Below are positions 9,440-21,693 of a DNA stretch of 64,000 nt, in pieces. How positions within the stretch are numbered: the stretch's first letter is position 1; the number at the start of each line of letters is the position of its first letter. This stretch comes from Tupaia tana (Eukaryota; Chordata; Mammalia; Scandentia; Tupaiidae), in the NCBI GenBank assembly GCA_026018925.1, contig JAKSZU010000517.1, positions 27,010 to 91,009 of the forward strand, written 5' to 3'. Position numbers and translations under genes: made by a program. The notes beneath the pieces are model-generated. The model saw only the letters and a program-made list of their open reading frames with translations. It was not told where the DNA came from and did no database searches.

Positions 9440-11641
9440 AGAATCCACATGGATACTGGGAACTAGATATTTCAGGCACAGGAGAAATGAAGATTTTCTA
9501 CTCATAATTCAGCCTCCAGCAAGCAAAGCTAGTGTGATAGGGAGCCCCTCTGGTCTTCTATCCCTGTCCCTGTGTCTCTGAGGTCTCTGTGTCTCTCTGC
9601 TCCTGTCTCCTCACTGTTTTCTTTGGTAATTTTTCCTTTTTACGATTTTTTTAAAGGTAGAATTTCTCTCTGGCTCTCAGCTCCATCTTTTGTTTTGTTA
9701 ATAAGCCCTTCTGCTCCTTTCTCCCAGGCAGGAGAGTTGAGCCATTCTCTGAGAAGAATCCACATGGATACTGGGAGCTAGATATTTCAGGCACAGGAGA
9801 AATGAAGATTTTCTACTCATAATTCAGCCTCCAGCAAGCAAAGCTAGTGTGGTAGGGAGCCCCTCTGGCCTTCTATCCCTGTCCCTGTGTCTCTGAGGTC
9901 TCTGTGTCTCTCTGCTCCTGTCTCCTCATTTTTTTTTGGTAATTTTTCGTTTTTACGATTTTTTTAAAGGTAGAATTTCTCTCTGGCTCTCAGCTCCATC
10001 TTTTGTTTTGTTAATAAGCCCTTCTGCTCCTTTCTCCCAGGCAGGAGAGTTGAGCCATTCTCTGAGAAGAATCCACATGGATACTGTGAGCTAGATATTT
10101 CAGGCACAGGAGAAATGAAGATTTTCAACTCATAATTCAGCCTCCAGCAAGCAAAGCTAGTGTGGTAGGGAGCCCCTCTGGCCTTCTATCCCTGTCCCTG
10201 TGTCTCTGAGGTCTCTGTGTCTCTCTGCTCCTGTCTCCTCATTTTATTTTTGGTAATTTTTCCTTTTTACGATTTTTTTAAAGGTAGAATTTCTCTCTGG
10301 CTCTCAGCTCCATCTTTTGTTTTGTTAATAAGCCCTTCTGCTCCTTTCTCCCAGGCAGGAGAGTTGAGCCATTCTCTGAGAAGAATCCACATGGATACTG
10401 GGAACTAGATATTTCAGGCACAGGAGAAATGAAGATTTTCTACTCATAATTCAGCCTCCAGCAAGCAAAGCTAGTGTGGTAGGGAGCCCCTCTGGCCTTC
10501 TATCCCTGTCCCTGTGTCTCTGAGGTCTCTGTGTCTCTCTGCTCCTGTCTCCTCATATTTTTTTTGGTAATTTTTCCTTTTTACGATTTTTTTAAAGGTA
10601 GAATTTCTCTCTGGCTCTCAGCTCCATCTTTTGTTTTGTTAATAAGCCCTTCTGCTCCTTTCTCCCAGGCAGGAGAGTTGAGCCATTCCCTGAGAAGAAT
10701 CCACATGGATACTGGGAACTAGTTATTTCAGGCACAGGTGAAATGAAGATTTTCTACTCTTAATTCAGCCTCCAGCAAGCAAAGCTAGTGTGGTAGGGAG
10801 CCCCTCTGGCCTTCTATCCCTGTCCCTGTGTCTCTGAGGTCTCTGTGTCTCTCTGCTCCTGTCTCCTCATTTTTTTTTTGTAATTTTTCCTTTTTACGAT
10901 TTTTTTAAAGGTAGAATTTCTCTCTGGCTCTCAGCTCCATCTTTTGTTTTGTTAATAAGCCCTTCTGCTCCTTTCTCCCAGGCAGGAGAGTTGAGCCATT
11001 ACCTGAGAAGAATCCACATGGATACTGGGAACTAGATATTTCAGGCACAGGAGAAATGAAGATTTTCTACTCATAATTCAGCCTCCAGCAAGCAAAGCTA
11101 GTGTGGTAGGGAGCCCCTCTGGCCTTCTATCCCTGTCCCTGTGTCTCTGAGGTCTCTGTGTCTCTCTGCTCCTGTCTCCTCATTTTTTTTTTTTTGGTAA
11201 TTTTTCCTTTTTACGATCTTTTTAAAGGTAGAATTTCTCTCTGGCTCTCAGCTTCATCTTTTGTTTTGTTAATAAGCCCTTCTGCTCCTTTCTCCCAGGC
11301 AGGAGAGTTGAGCCATTCTCTGAGAAGAATCCACATGGATACTGGGAACTAGATATTTCAGGCACAGGAGAAATGAAGATTTTTCTACTCATAATTCAGC
11401 CTCCAGCAAGCAAAGCTAGTGTGGTAGGGAGCCCCTCTGGCCTTCTATCCCTGTCCCTGTGTCTCTGAGGTCTCTGTGTCTCTCTGCTCCTGTCTCCTCA
11501 TTTTTTTTTTTGGTAATTTTTCCTTTTTACGATTTTTTTAAAGGTAGAATTTCTCTCTGGCTCTCAGCTCCATCTTTTGTTTTGTTAATAAGCCCTTCTG
11601 CTCCTTTCTCCCAGGCAGGAGAGTTGAGCCATTCTCTGAGA
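9440..11641 (+). repeat. HOR copy H5: canonical 7-mer, alpha haplotype
   Basis: Unit of 2202 bp with all seven types in order. It has 'aaagctag' near 10780, 'ttttctactc' after B and 'gggaac' at the end of C, matching H3 rather than its neighbours H4 and H6. Confidence 0.9.
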
Positions 11642-13846
11642 AGAATCCACATGGATACTGGGAACTAGATATTTCAGGCACAGGAGAAATGAAGATTTTC
11701 TACTCATAATTCAGCCTCCAGCAAGCAAAGCTAGTGTGATAGGGAGCCCCTCTGGTCTTCTATCCCTGTCCCTGTGTCTCTGAGGTCTCTGTGTCTCTCT
11801 GCTCCTGTCTCCTCACTGTTTTCTTTGGTAATTTTTCCTTTTTACGATTTTTTTAAAGGTAGAATTTCTCTCTGGCTCTCAGCTCCATCTTTTGTTTTGT
11901 TAATAAGCCCTTCTGCTCCTTTCTCCCAGGCAGGAGAGTTGAGCCATTCTCTGAGAAGAATCCACATGGATACTGGGAGCTAGATATTTCAGGCACAGGA
12001 GAAATGAAGATTTTCTACTCATAATTCAGCCTCCAGCAAGCAAAGCTAGTGTGGTAGGGAGCCCCTCTGGCCTTCTATCCCTGTCCCTGTGTCTCTGAGG
12101 TCTCTGTGTCTCTCTGCTCCTGTCTCCTCATTTTTTTTTGGTAATTTTTCGTTTTTAACGATTTTTTTAAAGGTAGAATTTCTCTCTGGCTCTCAGCTCC
12201 ATCTTTTGTTTTGTTAATAAGCCCTTCTGCTCCTTTCTCCCAGGCAGGAGAGTTGAGCCATTCTCTGAGAAGAATCCACATGGATACTGTGAGCTAGATA
12301 TTTCAGGCACAGGAGAAATGAAGATTTTCAACTCATAATTCAGCCTCCAGCAAGCAAAGCTAGTGTGGTAGGGAGCCCCTCTGGCCTTCTATCCCTGTCC
12401 CTGTGTCTCTGAGGTCTCTGTGTCTCTCTGCTCCTGTCTCCTCATTTTATTTTTGGTAATTTTTCCTTTTTACGATTTTTTTAAAGGTAGAATTTCTCTC
12501 TGGCTCTCAGCTCCATCTTTTGTTTTGTTAATAAGCCCTTCTGCTCCTTTCTCCCAGGCAGGAGAGTTGAGCCATTCTCTGAGAAGAATCCACATGGATA
12601 CTGGGAACTAGATATTTCAGGCACAGGAGAAATGAAGATTTTCTACTCATAATTCAGCCTCCAGCAAGCAAAGCTAGTGTGGTAGGGAGCCCCTCTGGCC
12701 TTCTATCCCTGTCCCTGTGTCTCTGAGGTCTCTGTGTCTCTCTGCTCCTGTCTCCTCATATTTTTTTTGGTAATTTTTTCCTTTTTACGATTTTTTTAAA
12801 GGTAGAATTTCTCTCTGGCTCTCAGCTCCATCTTTTGTTTTGTTAATAAGCCCTTCTGCTCCTTTCTCCCAGGCAGGAGAGTTGAGCCATTCCCTGAGAA
12901 GAATCCACATGGATACTGGGAACTAGTTATTTCAGGCACAGGTGAAATGAAGATTTTCTACTCTTAATTCAGCCTCCAGCAAGCAAACCTAGTGTGGTAG
13001 GGAGCCCCTCTGGCCTTCTATCCCTGTCCCTGTGTCTCTGAGGTCTCTGTGTCTCTCTGCTCCTGTCTCCTCATTTTTTTTTTGTAATTTTTCCTTTTTA
13101 CGATTTTTTTAAAGGTAGAATTTCTCTCTGGCTCTCAGCTCCATCTTTTGTTTTGTTAATAAGCCCTTCTGCTCCTTTCTCCCAGGCAGGAGAGTTGAGC
13201 CATTACCTGAGAAGAATCCACATGGATACTGGGAACTAGATATTTCAGGCACAGGAGAAATGAAGATTTTCTACTCATAATTCAGCCTCCAGCAAGCAAA
13301 GCTAGTGTGGTAGGGAGCCCCTCTGGCCTTCTATCCCTGTCCCTGTGTCTCTGAGGTCTCTGTGTCTCTCTGCTCCTGTCTCCTCATTTTTTTTTTTTTG
13401 GTAATTTTTCCTTTTTACGATCTTTTTAAAGGTAGAATTTCTCTCTGGCTCTCAGCTTCATCTTTTGTTTTGTTAATAAGCCCTTCTGCTCCTTTCTCCC
13501 AGGCAGGAGAGTTGAGCCATTCTCTGAGAAGAATCCACATGGATACTGGGAGCTAGATATTTCAGGCACAGGAGAAATGAAGATTTTTCTACTCATAATT
13601 CAGCCTCCAGCAAGCAAAGCTAGTGTGGTAGGGAGCCCCTCTGGCCTTCTATCCCTGTCCCTGTGTCTCTGAGGTCTCTGTGTCTCTCTGCTCCTGTCTT
13701 CCTCATTTTTTTTTTTGGTAATTTTTCCTTTTTACGATTTTTTTAAAGGTAGAATTTCTCTCTGGCTCTCAGCTCCATCTTTTGTTTTGTTAATAAGCCC
13801 TTCTGCTCCTTTCTTCCAGGCAGGAGAGTTGAGCCATTCTCTGAGA
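11642..13846 (+). repeat. HOR copy H6: 7-mer, mostly beta, with single-base insertions
   Basis: Unit of 2205 bp. It carries 'aaacctag' near 12986 and 'gggagc' at the end of C, but not the 'ttttatactc' or 'gcgcagg' marks of H2 and H4. Private changes begin here: an extra a in 'tttttaacg' (near 12157), an extra T in 'aattttttcc' (near 12776), an extra t in 'gtcttcctc' (near 13699) and 'ctttcttccagg' near 13812. Confidence 0.88.
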
Positions 13847-15418
13847 AGAATCCACATGGATACTGGGAACTAGATATTTCAGGCACAGGAGAAATGAAGA
13901 TTTTCTACTCATAATTCAGCCTCCAGCAAGCAAAGCTAGTGTGATAGGGAGCCCCTCTGGTCTTCTATCCCTGTCCCTGTGTCTCTGAGGTCTCTGTGTC
14001 TCTCTGCTCCTGTCTCCTCACTGTTTTCTTTGGTAATTTTTCCTTTTTACGATTTTTTTAAAGGTAGAATTTCTCTCTGGCTCTCAGCTCCATCTTTTGT
14101 TTTGTTAATAAGCCCTTCTGCTCCTTTCTCCCAGGCAGGAGAGTTGAGCCATTCTCTGAGAAGAATCCACATGGATACTGGGAGCTAGATATTTCAGGCA
14201 CAGGAGAAATGAAGATTTTCTACTCATAATTCAGCCTCCAGCAAGCAAAGCTAGTGTGGTAGGGAGCCCCTCTGGCCTTCTATCCCTGTCCCTGTGTCTC
14301 TGAGGTCTCTGTGTCTCTCTGCTCCTGTCTCCTCATTTTTTTTTGGTAATTTTTCGTTTTTACGATTTTTTTAAAGGTAGAATTTCTCTCTGGCTCTCAG
14401 CTCCATCTTTTGTTTTGTTAATAAGCCCTTCTGCTCCTTTCTCCCAGGCAGGAGAGTTGAGCCATTCTCTGAGAAGAATCCACATGGATACTGTGAGCTA
14501 GATATTTCAGGCACAGGAGAAATGAAGATTTTCAACTCATAATTCAGCCTCCAGCAAGCAAAGCTAGTGTGGTAGGGAGCCCCCTCTGGCCTTCTATCCC
14601 TGTCCCTGTGTCTCTGAGGTCTCTGTGTCTCTCTGCTCCTGTCTCCTCATTTTATTTTTGGTAATTTTTCCTTTTTACGATTTTTTTAAAGGTAGAATTT
14701 CTCTCTGGCTCTCAGCTCCATCTTTTGTTTTGTTAATAAGCCCTTCTGCTCCTTTCTCCCAGGCAGGAGAGTTGAGCCATTCTCTGAGAAGAATCCACAT
14801 GGATACTGGGAACTAGATATTTTCAGGCACAGGAGAAATGAAGATTTTCTACTCATAATTCAGCCTCCAGCAAGCAAAGCTAGTGTGGTAGGGAGCCCCT
14901 CTGGCCTTCTATCCCTGTCCCTGTGTCTCTGAGGTCTCTGTGTCTCTCTGCTCCTGTCTCCTCATATTTTTTTTGGTAATTTTTCCTTTTTACGATTTTT
15001 TTAAAGGTAGAATTTCTCTCTGGCTCTCAGCTCCATCTTTTGTTTTGTTAATAAAGCCCTTCTGCTCCTTTCTCCCAGGCAGGAGAGTTGAGCCATTCCC
15101 TGAGAAGAATCCACATGGATACTGGGAACTAGTTATTTCAGGCACAGGTGAAATGAAGATTTTCTACTCTTAATTCAGCCTCCAGCAAGCAAACCTAGTG
15201 TGGTAGGGAGCCCCTCTGGCCTTCTATCCCTGTCCCTGTGTCTCTGAGGTCTCTGTGTCTCTCTGCTCCTGTCTCCTCATTTTTTTTTTGTAATTTTTCC
15301 TTTTTACGATTTTTTTAAAGGTAGAATTTCTCTCTGGCTCTCAGCTCCATCTTTTTTTTTGTTAATAAGCCCTTCTGCTCCTTTCTCCCAGGCAGGAGAG
15401 TTGAGCCATTCTCTGAGA
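13847..15418 (+). repeat. HOR copy H7: truncated (E-F-G-A-B'), end of the block
   Basis: Only five monomers are present before the pattern ends. Private single-base insertions are frequent: a fifth c in 'agccccctctgg' near 14581, 'gatattttcagg' near 14820 and 'taataaagccc' near 15053. The next monomer (15419 on) still ends 'attacctgag', as B does, but has 'gg' in its core, so the edge may be a recombination joint inside B. 'aaacctag' near 15192 is a beta mark. Confidence 0.85.
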
Positions 15419-16045
15419 AGAATCCACATGGATACTGGGAGCTAGATATTTCAGGCACAGGAGAAATGAAGATTTTCTACTCATAATTCAGCCTCCAGCA
15501 AGCAAAGCTAGTGTGGTAGGGAGCCCCTCTGGCCTTCTATCCCTGTCCCTGTGTCTCTGAGGTCTCTCTGTCTCTCTGCTCCTGTCTCCTCATTTTTTTT
15601 TTGGTAATTTTTCCTTTTTACGATTTTTTTAAAGGTAGAATTTCTCTCTGGCTCTCAGCTCCATCTTTTGTTTTGTTAATAAGCCCTTCTGCTCCTTTCT
15701 CCCAGGCAGGAGAGTTGAGCCATTACCTGAGAAGAATCCACATGGATACTGGGAACTAGATATTTCAGGCACAGGAGAAATGAAGATTTTCTACTCATAA
15801 TTCAGCCTCCAGCAAGCAAAGCTAGTGTGGTAGGGAGCCCCTCTGGCCTTCTATCCCTGTCCCTGTGTCTCTGAGGTCTCTGTGTCTCTCTGCTCCTGTC
15901 TCCTCATTGTTTTTTGGTAATTTTTCCTTTTTACGATTTTTTTAAAGGTAGAATTTTTCTCTGGCTCTCAGCTCCATCTTTTGTTTTGTTAATAAGCCCT
16001 TCTGCTCCTTTCTCCCAGGCAGGAGAGTTGAGGCATTCTCTGAGA

Positions 16046-16986
16046 AGTATCCACATGGATACTGGGAACTAGATATTTAAGGCACAGGAGAAATGAAGAT
16101 TTTCTACTCATAATTCAGCGTCCAGCAAGCAAAGCTAGTGTGGTAGGGAGCCCCTCTGGCCTTCTATCCCTGTCCCTGTGTCTCTGAGGTCTCTGTGTCT
16201 CTCTGCTCCTGTCTCCTCATTTTTTTTTTGGTAATTTTTCCTTTTTACGATTTTTTTAAAGGTAGAATTTCTCTCTGGCTCTCAGCTCCATCTTTTGTTT
16301 TGTTAATAAGCCCTTCTGCTCCTTTCTCCCAGGCAGGAGAGTTGAGCCATTCTCTGAGAAATATCCACATGGATACTGGGAACTAGATATTTCAGGCACA
16401 GGAGAAATGAAGATTTTCTACTCATAATTCAGCCTCCAGCAAACAAAGCTAGTGTGGTAGGGAGGCCCTCTGGCCTTCTATCCCTGTCCCTGTGTCTCTG
16501 AGGTCTCTGTGTCTCTCTGCTCCTGTCTCCTCATTGTTTTTTGGTAATTTTTCCTTTTTACGATTTTTTTAAAGGTAGAATTTTTCTCTGGCTCTCAGCT
16601 CCATCTTTTGTTTTGTTAATAAGCCCTTCTGCTCCTTTCTCCCAGGCAGGAGAGTTGAGGCATTCTCTGAGAAGTATCCACATGGATACTGGGAACTAGA
16701 TATTTAAGGCACAGGAGAAATGAAGATTTTCTACTCATAATTCAGCGTCCAGCAAGCAAAGCTAGTGTGGTAGGGAGCCCCTCTGGCCTTCTATCCCTGT
16801 CCCTGTGTCTCTGAGGTCTCTGTGTCTCTCTGCTCCTGTCTCCTCATTTTTTTTTTGGTAATTTTTCCTTTTTACGATTTTTTTAAAGGTAGAATTTCTC
16901 TCTGGCTCTCAGCTCCATCTTTTGTTTTGTTAATAAGCCCTTCTGCTCCTTTCTCCCAGGCAGGAGAGTTGAGCCATTCTCTGAGA
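16046..16986 (+). repeat. Q-P-R monomer cassette, copy 1
   Basis: Q ends 'gagaaatatcc' (about 16357). P is preceded by 'gggaggccctc' (about 16461), has 'cattgttttttgg' and 'gaggcattc', and is followed by 'atatttaaggc' and 'cagcgtccagc'. R ends 'gggagttagat' (about 17008). The combination recurs nine monomers downstream. A lone P also precedes this cassette (about 15733-16045). Confidence 0.8.
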
Positions 16987-18872
16987 AGAATCCACATGGA
17001 TACTGGGAGTTAGATATTTCAGGCACAGGAGAAATGAAGATTTTCTACTCATAATTCAGCCTCCAGCAAGCAAAGCTAGTGTGGTAGGGAGCCCCTCTGG
17101 CCTTCTATCCCTGTCCCTGTGTCTCTGAGGTCTCTGTGTCTCTCTGCTCCTGTCTCCTCATTTTTTTTTTGGTAATTTTTCCTTTTTATGATTTTTTTAA
17201 AGGTAGAATTTCTCTCTGGCTCTCAGCTCCATCTTTTGTTTTGTTAATAAGCCCTTCTGCTCCTTTCTCCCAGGCAGGAGAGTTGAGCCATTCTCTGAGA
17301 AGTATCCACATGGATACTGGGAGCTAGATATTTCAGGCACAGGAGAAATGAAGATTTTCTACTCATAATTCAGCCTCCAGCAAGCAAAGCTAGTGTGGTA
17401 GGGAGCCCCTCTGGCCTTCTATCCCTGTCCCTGTGTCTCTGAGGTCTCTGTGTCTCTCTGCTCCTGTCTCCTCATTTATTTTTTGGTAATTTTTCCTTTT
17501 TACGATTTTTTTAAAGGTAGAATTTCTCTCTGGCTCTCAGCTCCATCTTTTGTTTTGTTAATAAGCCCTTCTGCTCCTTTCTCCCAGGCAGGAGAGTTGA
17601 GCCATTCTCTGAGAAGAATCCACATGGATACTGGGAACTAGATATTTCAGGCACAGGAGAAATGAAGATTTTCTACTCATAATTCAGCCTCCAGCAAGCA
17701 AAGCTAGTGTGGTAGGGAGCCCCTCTGGCCTTCTATCCCTGTCCCTGTGTCTCTCAGGTCTCTGTGTCTCTCTGCTCCTGTCTCCTCATTTTTTTTTTTT
17801 TGGTAATTTTTCCTTTTTACGATTTTTTTAAAGGTAGAATTTCTCTCTGGCTCTCAGCTCCATCTTTTGTTTTGTTAATAAGCCCTTCTGCTCCTTTCTC
17901 CCAGGCAGGAGAGTTGAGCCATTCTCTGAGAGGAATCCACACGGATACTGGGAACTAGATATTTCAGGCACAGGAGAAATGAAGATTTTCTACTCATAAT
18001 TCAGCCTCCAGCAAGCAAAGCTAGTGTGGTAGGGAGCCCCTCTGGCCTTCTATCCCAGTCCCTGTGTCTCTGAGGTCTCTGTGTCTCTCTGCTCCTGTCT
18101 CCTCATTTTTTTTTTGGTAATTTTTCCTTTTTACGATTTTTTTAAAGGTAGAATTTCTCTCTGGCTCTCAGCTCCATCTTTTGTTTTGTTAATAAGCCCT
18201 TCTGCTCCTTTCTCCCAGGCAGGAGAGTTGAGCCATTCTCTGAGAAGAATCCACATGGATACTGGGAACTAGATATTTCAGGCACAGGAGAAATGAAGAT
18301 TTTCTACTCATAATTCAGCCTCCAGCAAGCAAAGCTAGTGTGGTAGGGAGGCCCTCTGGCCTTCTATCCCTGTCCCTGTGTCTCTGAGGTCTCTGTGTCT
18401 CTCTGCTCCTGTCTCCTCATTGTTTTTTGGTAATTTTTCCTTTTTACGATTTTTTTAAAGGTAGAATTTTTCTCTGGCTCTCAGCTCCATCTTTTGTTTT
18501 GTTAATAAGCCCTTCTGCTCCTTTCTCCCAGGCAGGAGAGTTGAGCCATTCTCTGAGAAGAATCCACATGGATACTGGGAGCTAGATATTTCAGGCACAG
18601 GAGAAATGAAGATTTTCTACTCATAATTCAGCCTCCAGCAAGCAAAGCTAGTGTGGTAGGGAGCCCCTCTGGCCTTCTATCCCTGTCCCTGTGTCTCTGA
18701 GGTCTCTGTGTCTCTCTGCTCCTGTCTCCTCATTTTTTTTTTGGTAATTTTTCCTTTTTACGATTATTTTAAAGGTAGAATTTCTCTCTGGCTCTCAGCT
18801 CCATCTTTTGTTTTGTTAATAAGCCCTTCTGCTCCTTTCTCCCAGGCAGGAGAGTTGAGCCATTCTCTGAGA

Positions 18873-20126
18873 AGAATCCACATGGATACTGGGAACTAGA
18901 TATTTCAGGCACAGGAGAAATGAAGATTTTCTACTCATAATTCAGCCTCCAGCAAGCAAAGCTAGTGTGGTAGGGAGCCCCTCTGGCCTTCTATCCCTGT
19001 CCCTGTGTCTCTGAGGTCTCTGTGTCTCTCTGCTCCTGTCTCCTCATTTTTTTTTTGGTAATTTTTCCTTTTTACGATTTTTTTAAAGGTAGAATTTCTC
19101 TCTGGCTCTCAGCTCCATCTTTTGTTTTGTTAATAAGCCCTTCTGCTCCTTTCTCCCAGGCAGGAGAGTTGAGCCATTCTCTGAGAAATATCCACATGGA
19201 TACTGGGAACTAGATATTTCAGGCACAGGAGAAATGAAGATTTTCTACTCATAATTCAGCCTCCAGCAAGCAAAGCTAGTGTGGTAGGGAGGCCCTCTGG
19301 CCTTCTATCCCTGTCCCTGTGTCTCTGAGGTCTCTGTGTCTCTCTGCTCCTGTCTCCTCATTGTTTATTGGTAATTTTTCCTTTTTACGATTTTTTTAAA
19401 GGTAGAATTTTTCTCTGGCTCTCAGCTCCATCTTTTGTTTTGTTAATAAGCCCTTCTGCTCCTTTCTCCCAGGCAGGAGAGTTGAGGCATTCTCTGAGAA
19501 GTATCCACATGGATACTGGGAACTAGATATTTAAGGCACAGGAGAAATGAAGATTTTCTACTCATAATTCAGCGTCCAGCAAGCAAAGCTAGTGTGGTAG
19601 GGAGCCCCTCTGGCCTTCTATCCCTGTCCCTGTGTCTCTGAGGTCTCTGTGTCTCTCTGCTCCTGTCTCCTCATTTTTTTTTGGTAATTTTTCCTTTTTA
19701 CGATTTTTTTAAAGGTAGAATTTTTCTCTGGCTCTCAGCTCCATCTTTTGTTTTGTTAATAAGCCCTTCTGCTCCTTTCTCCCAGGCAGGAGAGTTGAGG
19801 CATTCTCTGAGAAGTATCCACATGGATACTGGGAACTAGATATTTAAGGCACAGGAGAAATGAAGATTTTCTACTCATAATTCAGCGTCCAGCAAGCAAA
19901 GCTAGTGTGGTAGGGTGCCCCTCTGGCCTTCTATCCCTGTCCCTGTGTCTCTGAGGTCTCTGTGTCTCTCTGCTCCTGTCTCCTCATTTTTTTTTTGGTA
20001 ATTTTTCCTTTTTACGATTTTTTTAAAGGTAGAATTTCTCTCTGGCTCTCAGCTCCATCTTTTGTTTTGTTAATAAGCCCTTCTGCTCCTTTCTCCCAGG
20101 CAGGAGAGTTGAGCCATTCTCTGAGA
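18873..20126 (+). repeat. Q-P-P-R monomer cassette, copy 2
   Basis: This repeats the Q, P and R marks of the cassette at 16046, offset 2827 bp at Q. It has an additional P-like monomer (about 19500-19812) in which the core is plain poly-T but 'gaggcattc', 'atatttaaggc' and 'cagcgtccagc' are kept. Expansion of P inside a duplicated cassette fits local unequal exchange. Confidence 0.8.
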
Positions 20127-21067
20127 AGAATCCACATGGATACTGGGAGTTAGATATTTCAGGCACAGGAGAAATGAAGATTTTCTACTCATAATTCAGC
20201 CTCCAGCAAGCAAAGCTAGTGTGGTAGGGAGCCCCTCTGGCCTTCTATCCCTGTCCCTGTGTCTCTGAGGTCTCTGTGTCTCTCTGCTCCTGTCTCCTCA
20301 TTTTTTTTTGGTAATTTTTCCTTTTTACGATTTTTTTAAAGGTAGAATTTCTCTCTGGCTCTCAGCTCCATCTTTTGTTTTGTTAATAAGCCCTTCTGCT
20401 CCTTTCTCCCAGGCAGGAGAGTTGAGCCATTCTCTGAGAAGAATCCACATGGATACTGGGAACTAGATATTTCAGGCACAGGAGAAATGAAGATTTTCTA
20501 CTCATAATTCAGACTCCAGCAAGCAAAGCTAGTGTGGTAGGGAGCCCCTCTGGCCTTCTATCCCTGTCCCTGTGTCTCTGAGGTCTCTGTGTCTCTCTGC
20601 TCCTGTCTCCTCATTTTTTTTTTTGGTAATTTTTCCTTTTTACGATTTTTTTAAAGGTAGAATTTCTCTCTGGCTCTCAGCTCCATCTTTTGTTTTGTTA
20701 ATAAGCCCTTCTGCTCCTTTCTCCCAGGCAGGAGAGTTGAGCCATTCTCTGAGAAGAATCCACATGGATACTGGGAACTAGATATTTCAGGCACAGGAGA
20801 AATGAAGATTTTCTACTCATAATTCAGCCTCCAGCAAGCAAAGCTACTGTGGTAGGGAGCCCCTCTGGCCTTCTATCCCTGTCCCTGTGTCTCTGAGGTC
20901 TCTGTGTCTCTCTGCTCCTGTCTCCTCATATTTTTTTGGTAATTTTTCCTTTTTACGATTTTTTTAAAGGTAGAATTTCTCTCTTGCTCTCAGCTCCATC
21001 TTTTGTTTTGTTAATAAGCCCTTCTGCTCCTTTCTCCCAGGCAGGAGAGTTGAGCCATTCTCTGAGA

Positions 21068-21693
21068 AGAATCCACATGGATACTGGGAACTAGATATTT
21101 CAGGCACAGGAGAAATGAAGATTTTCTACTCATAATTCAGCCTCCAGCAAGCAAAGCTAGTGTGGTAGGGAGCCCCTCTGGCCTTCTATCCCTGTCCCTG
21201 TGTCTCTGAGGTCTCTGTGTCTCTCTGCTCCTGTCTCCTCATTTTTCTTGTTAATTTTTCCTTTTTACGATTTTTTTAAAGGTAGAATTTCTCTCTGGCT
21301 CTCAGCTCCATCTTTTGTTTTGTTAATAAGCCCTTCTGCTCCTTTCTCCCAGGCAGGAGAGTTGAGCCATTATCTGAGAAGAATCCACATGGATACTGGG
21401 AACTAGATATTTTAGGCACAGGTGAAATGAAGATTTTCTACTCATAATTCAGCCTCCAGCAAGCAAAGCTAGTGTGGTAGGGAGCCCCTCTGGCCTTCTA
21501 TCCCTGTCCCTGTGTCTCTGAGGTCTCTGTGTCTCTCTGCTCCTGTCTCCTCATTTTTTTTTTGGTAATTTTTCCTTTTTACGATTTTTTTAAAGGTAGA
21601 ATTTCTCTCTGGCTCTCAGCTCCATCTTTTGTTTTGTTAATAAGCCCTTCTGCTCCTTTCTCCCAGGCAGGAGAGTAGAGCCATTCTCTGAGA
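21068..21693 (+). repeat. Two-monomer segment recurring at 46486 (copy 1)
   Basis: Marks are 'catttttcttgttaat' (about 21241), 'gccattatctgag', 'acaggtgaaatg' (about 21418) and, one monomer on, 'gggagatagatattt' (about 21714). The same ordered set occurs at 46486-47110, 25418 bp away (about 81 monomers). Confidence 0.7.

Larger units (their letters stand above)
630..15418 (+). repeat. Higher-order repeat block, canonical 7-mer (E-F-G-A-B-C-D), about 2.20 kb period
   Basis: Seven monomer types recur in fixed order. E has 'cactgttttctttgg' and is preceded by 'tgatagggagcc' and 'tggtctt'. F has 'ttcgtttttacg' and is followed by 'actgtgagc'. G has 'cattttatttttgg' after 'ttcaactc'. A has 'catattttttttgg' and is followed by 'attccctgag'. 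B has 'tttttgtaattt' (one g missing) and 'attacctgag'. C has 'acgatcttttt' and 'agcttcatc'. D has a long T run. E starts at 630, 2518, 4721, 7236, 9440, 11642 and 13847, giving spacings of 1888, 2203, 2515, 2204, 2202 and 2205 bp. Equivalent monomers in different HOR copies are almost identical while neighbours within a unit differ at several sites, which defines a HOR. The pattern stops after 15418. Confidence 0.93.
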
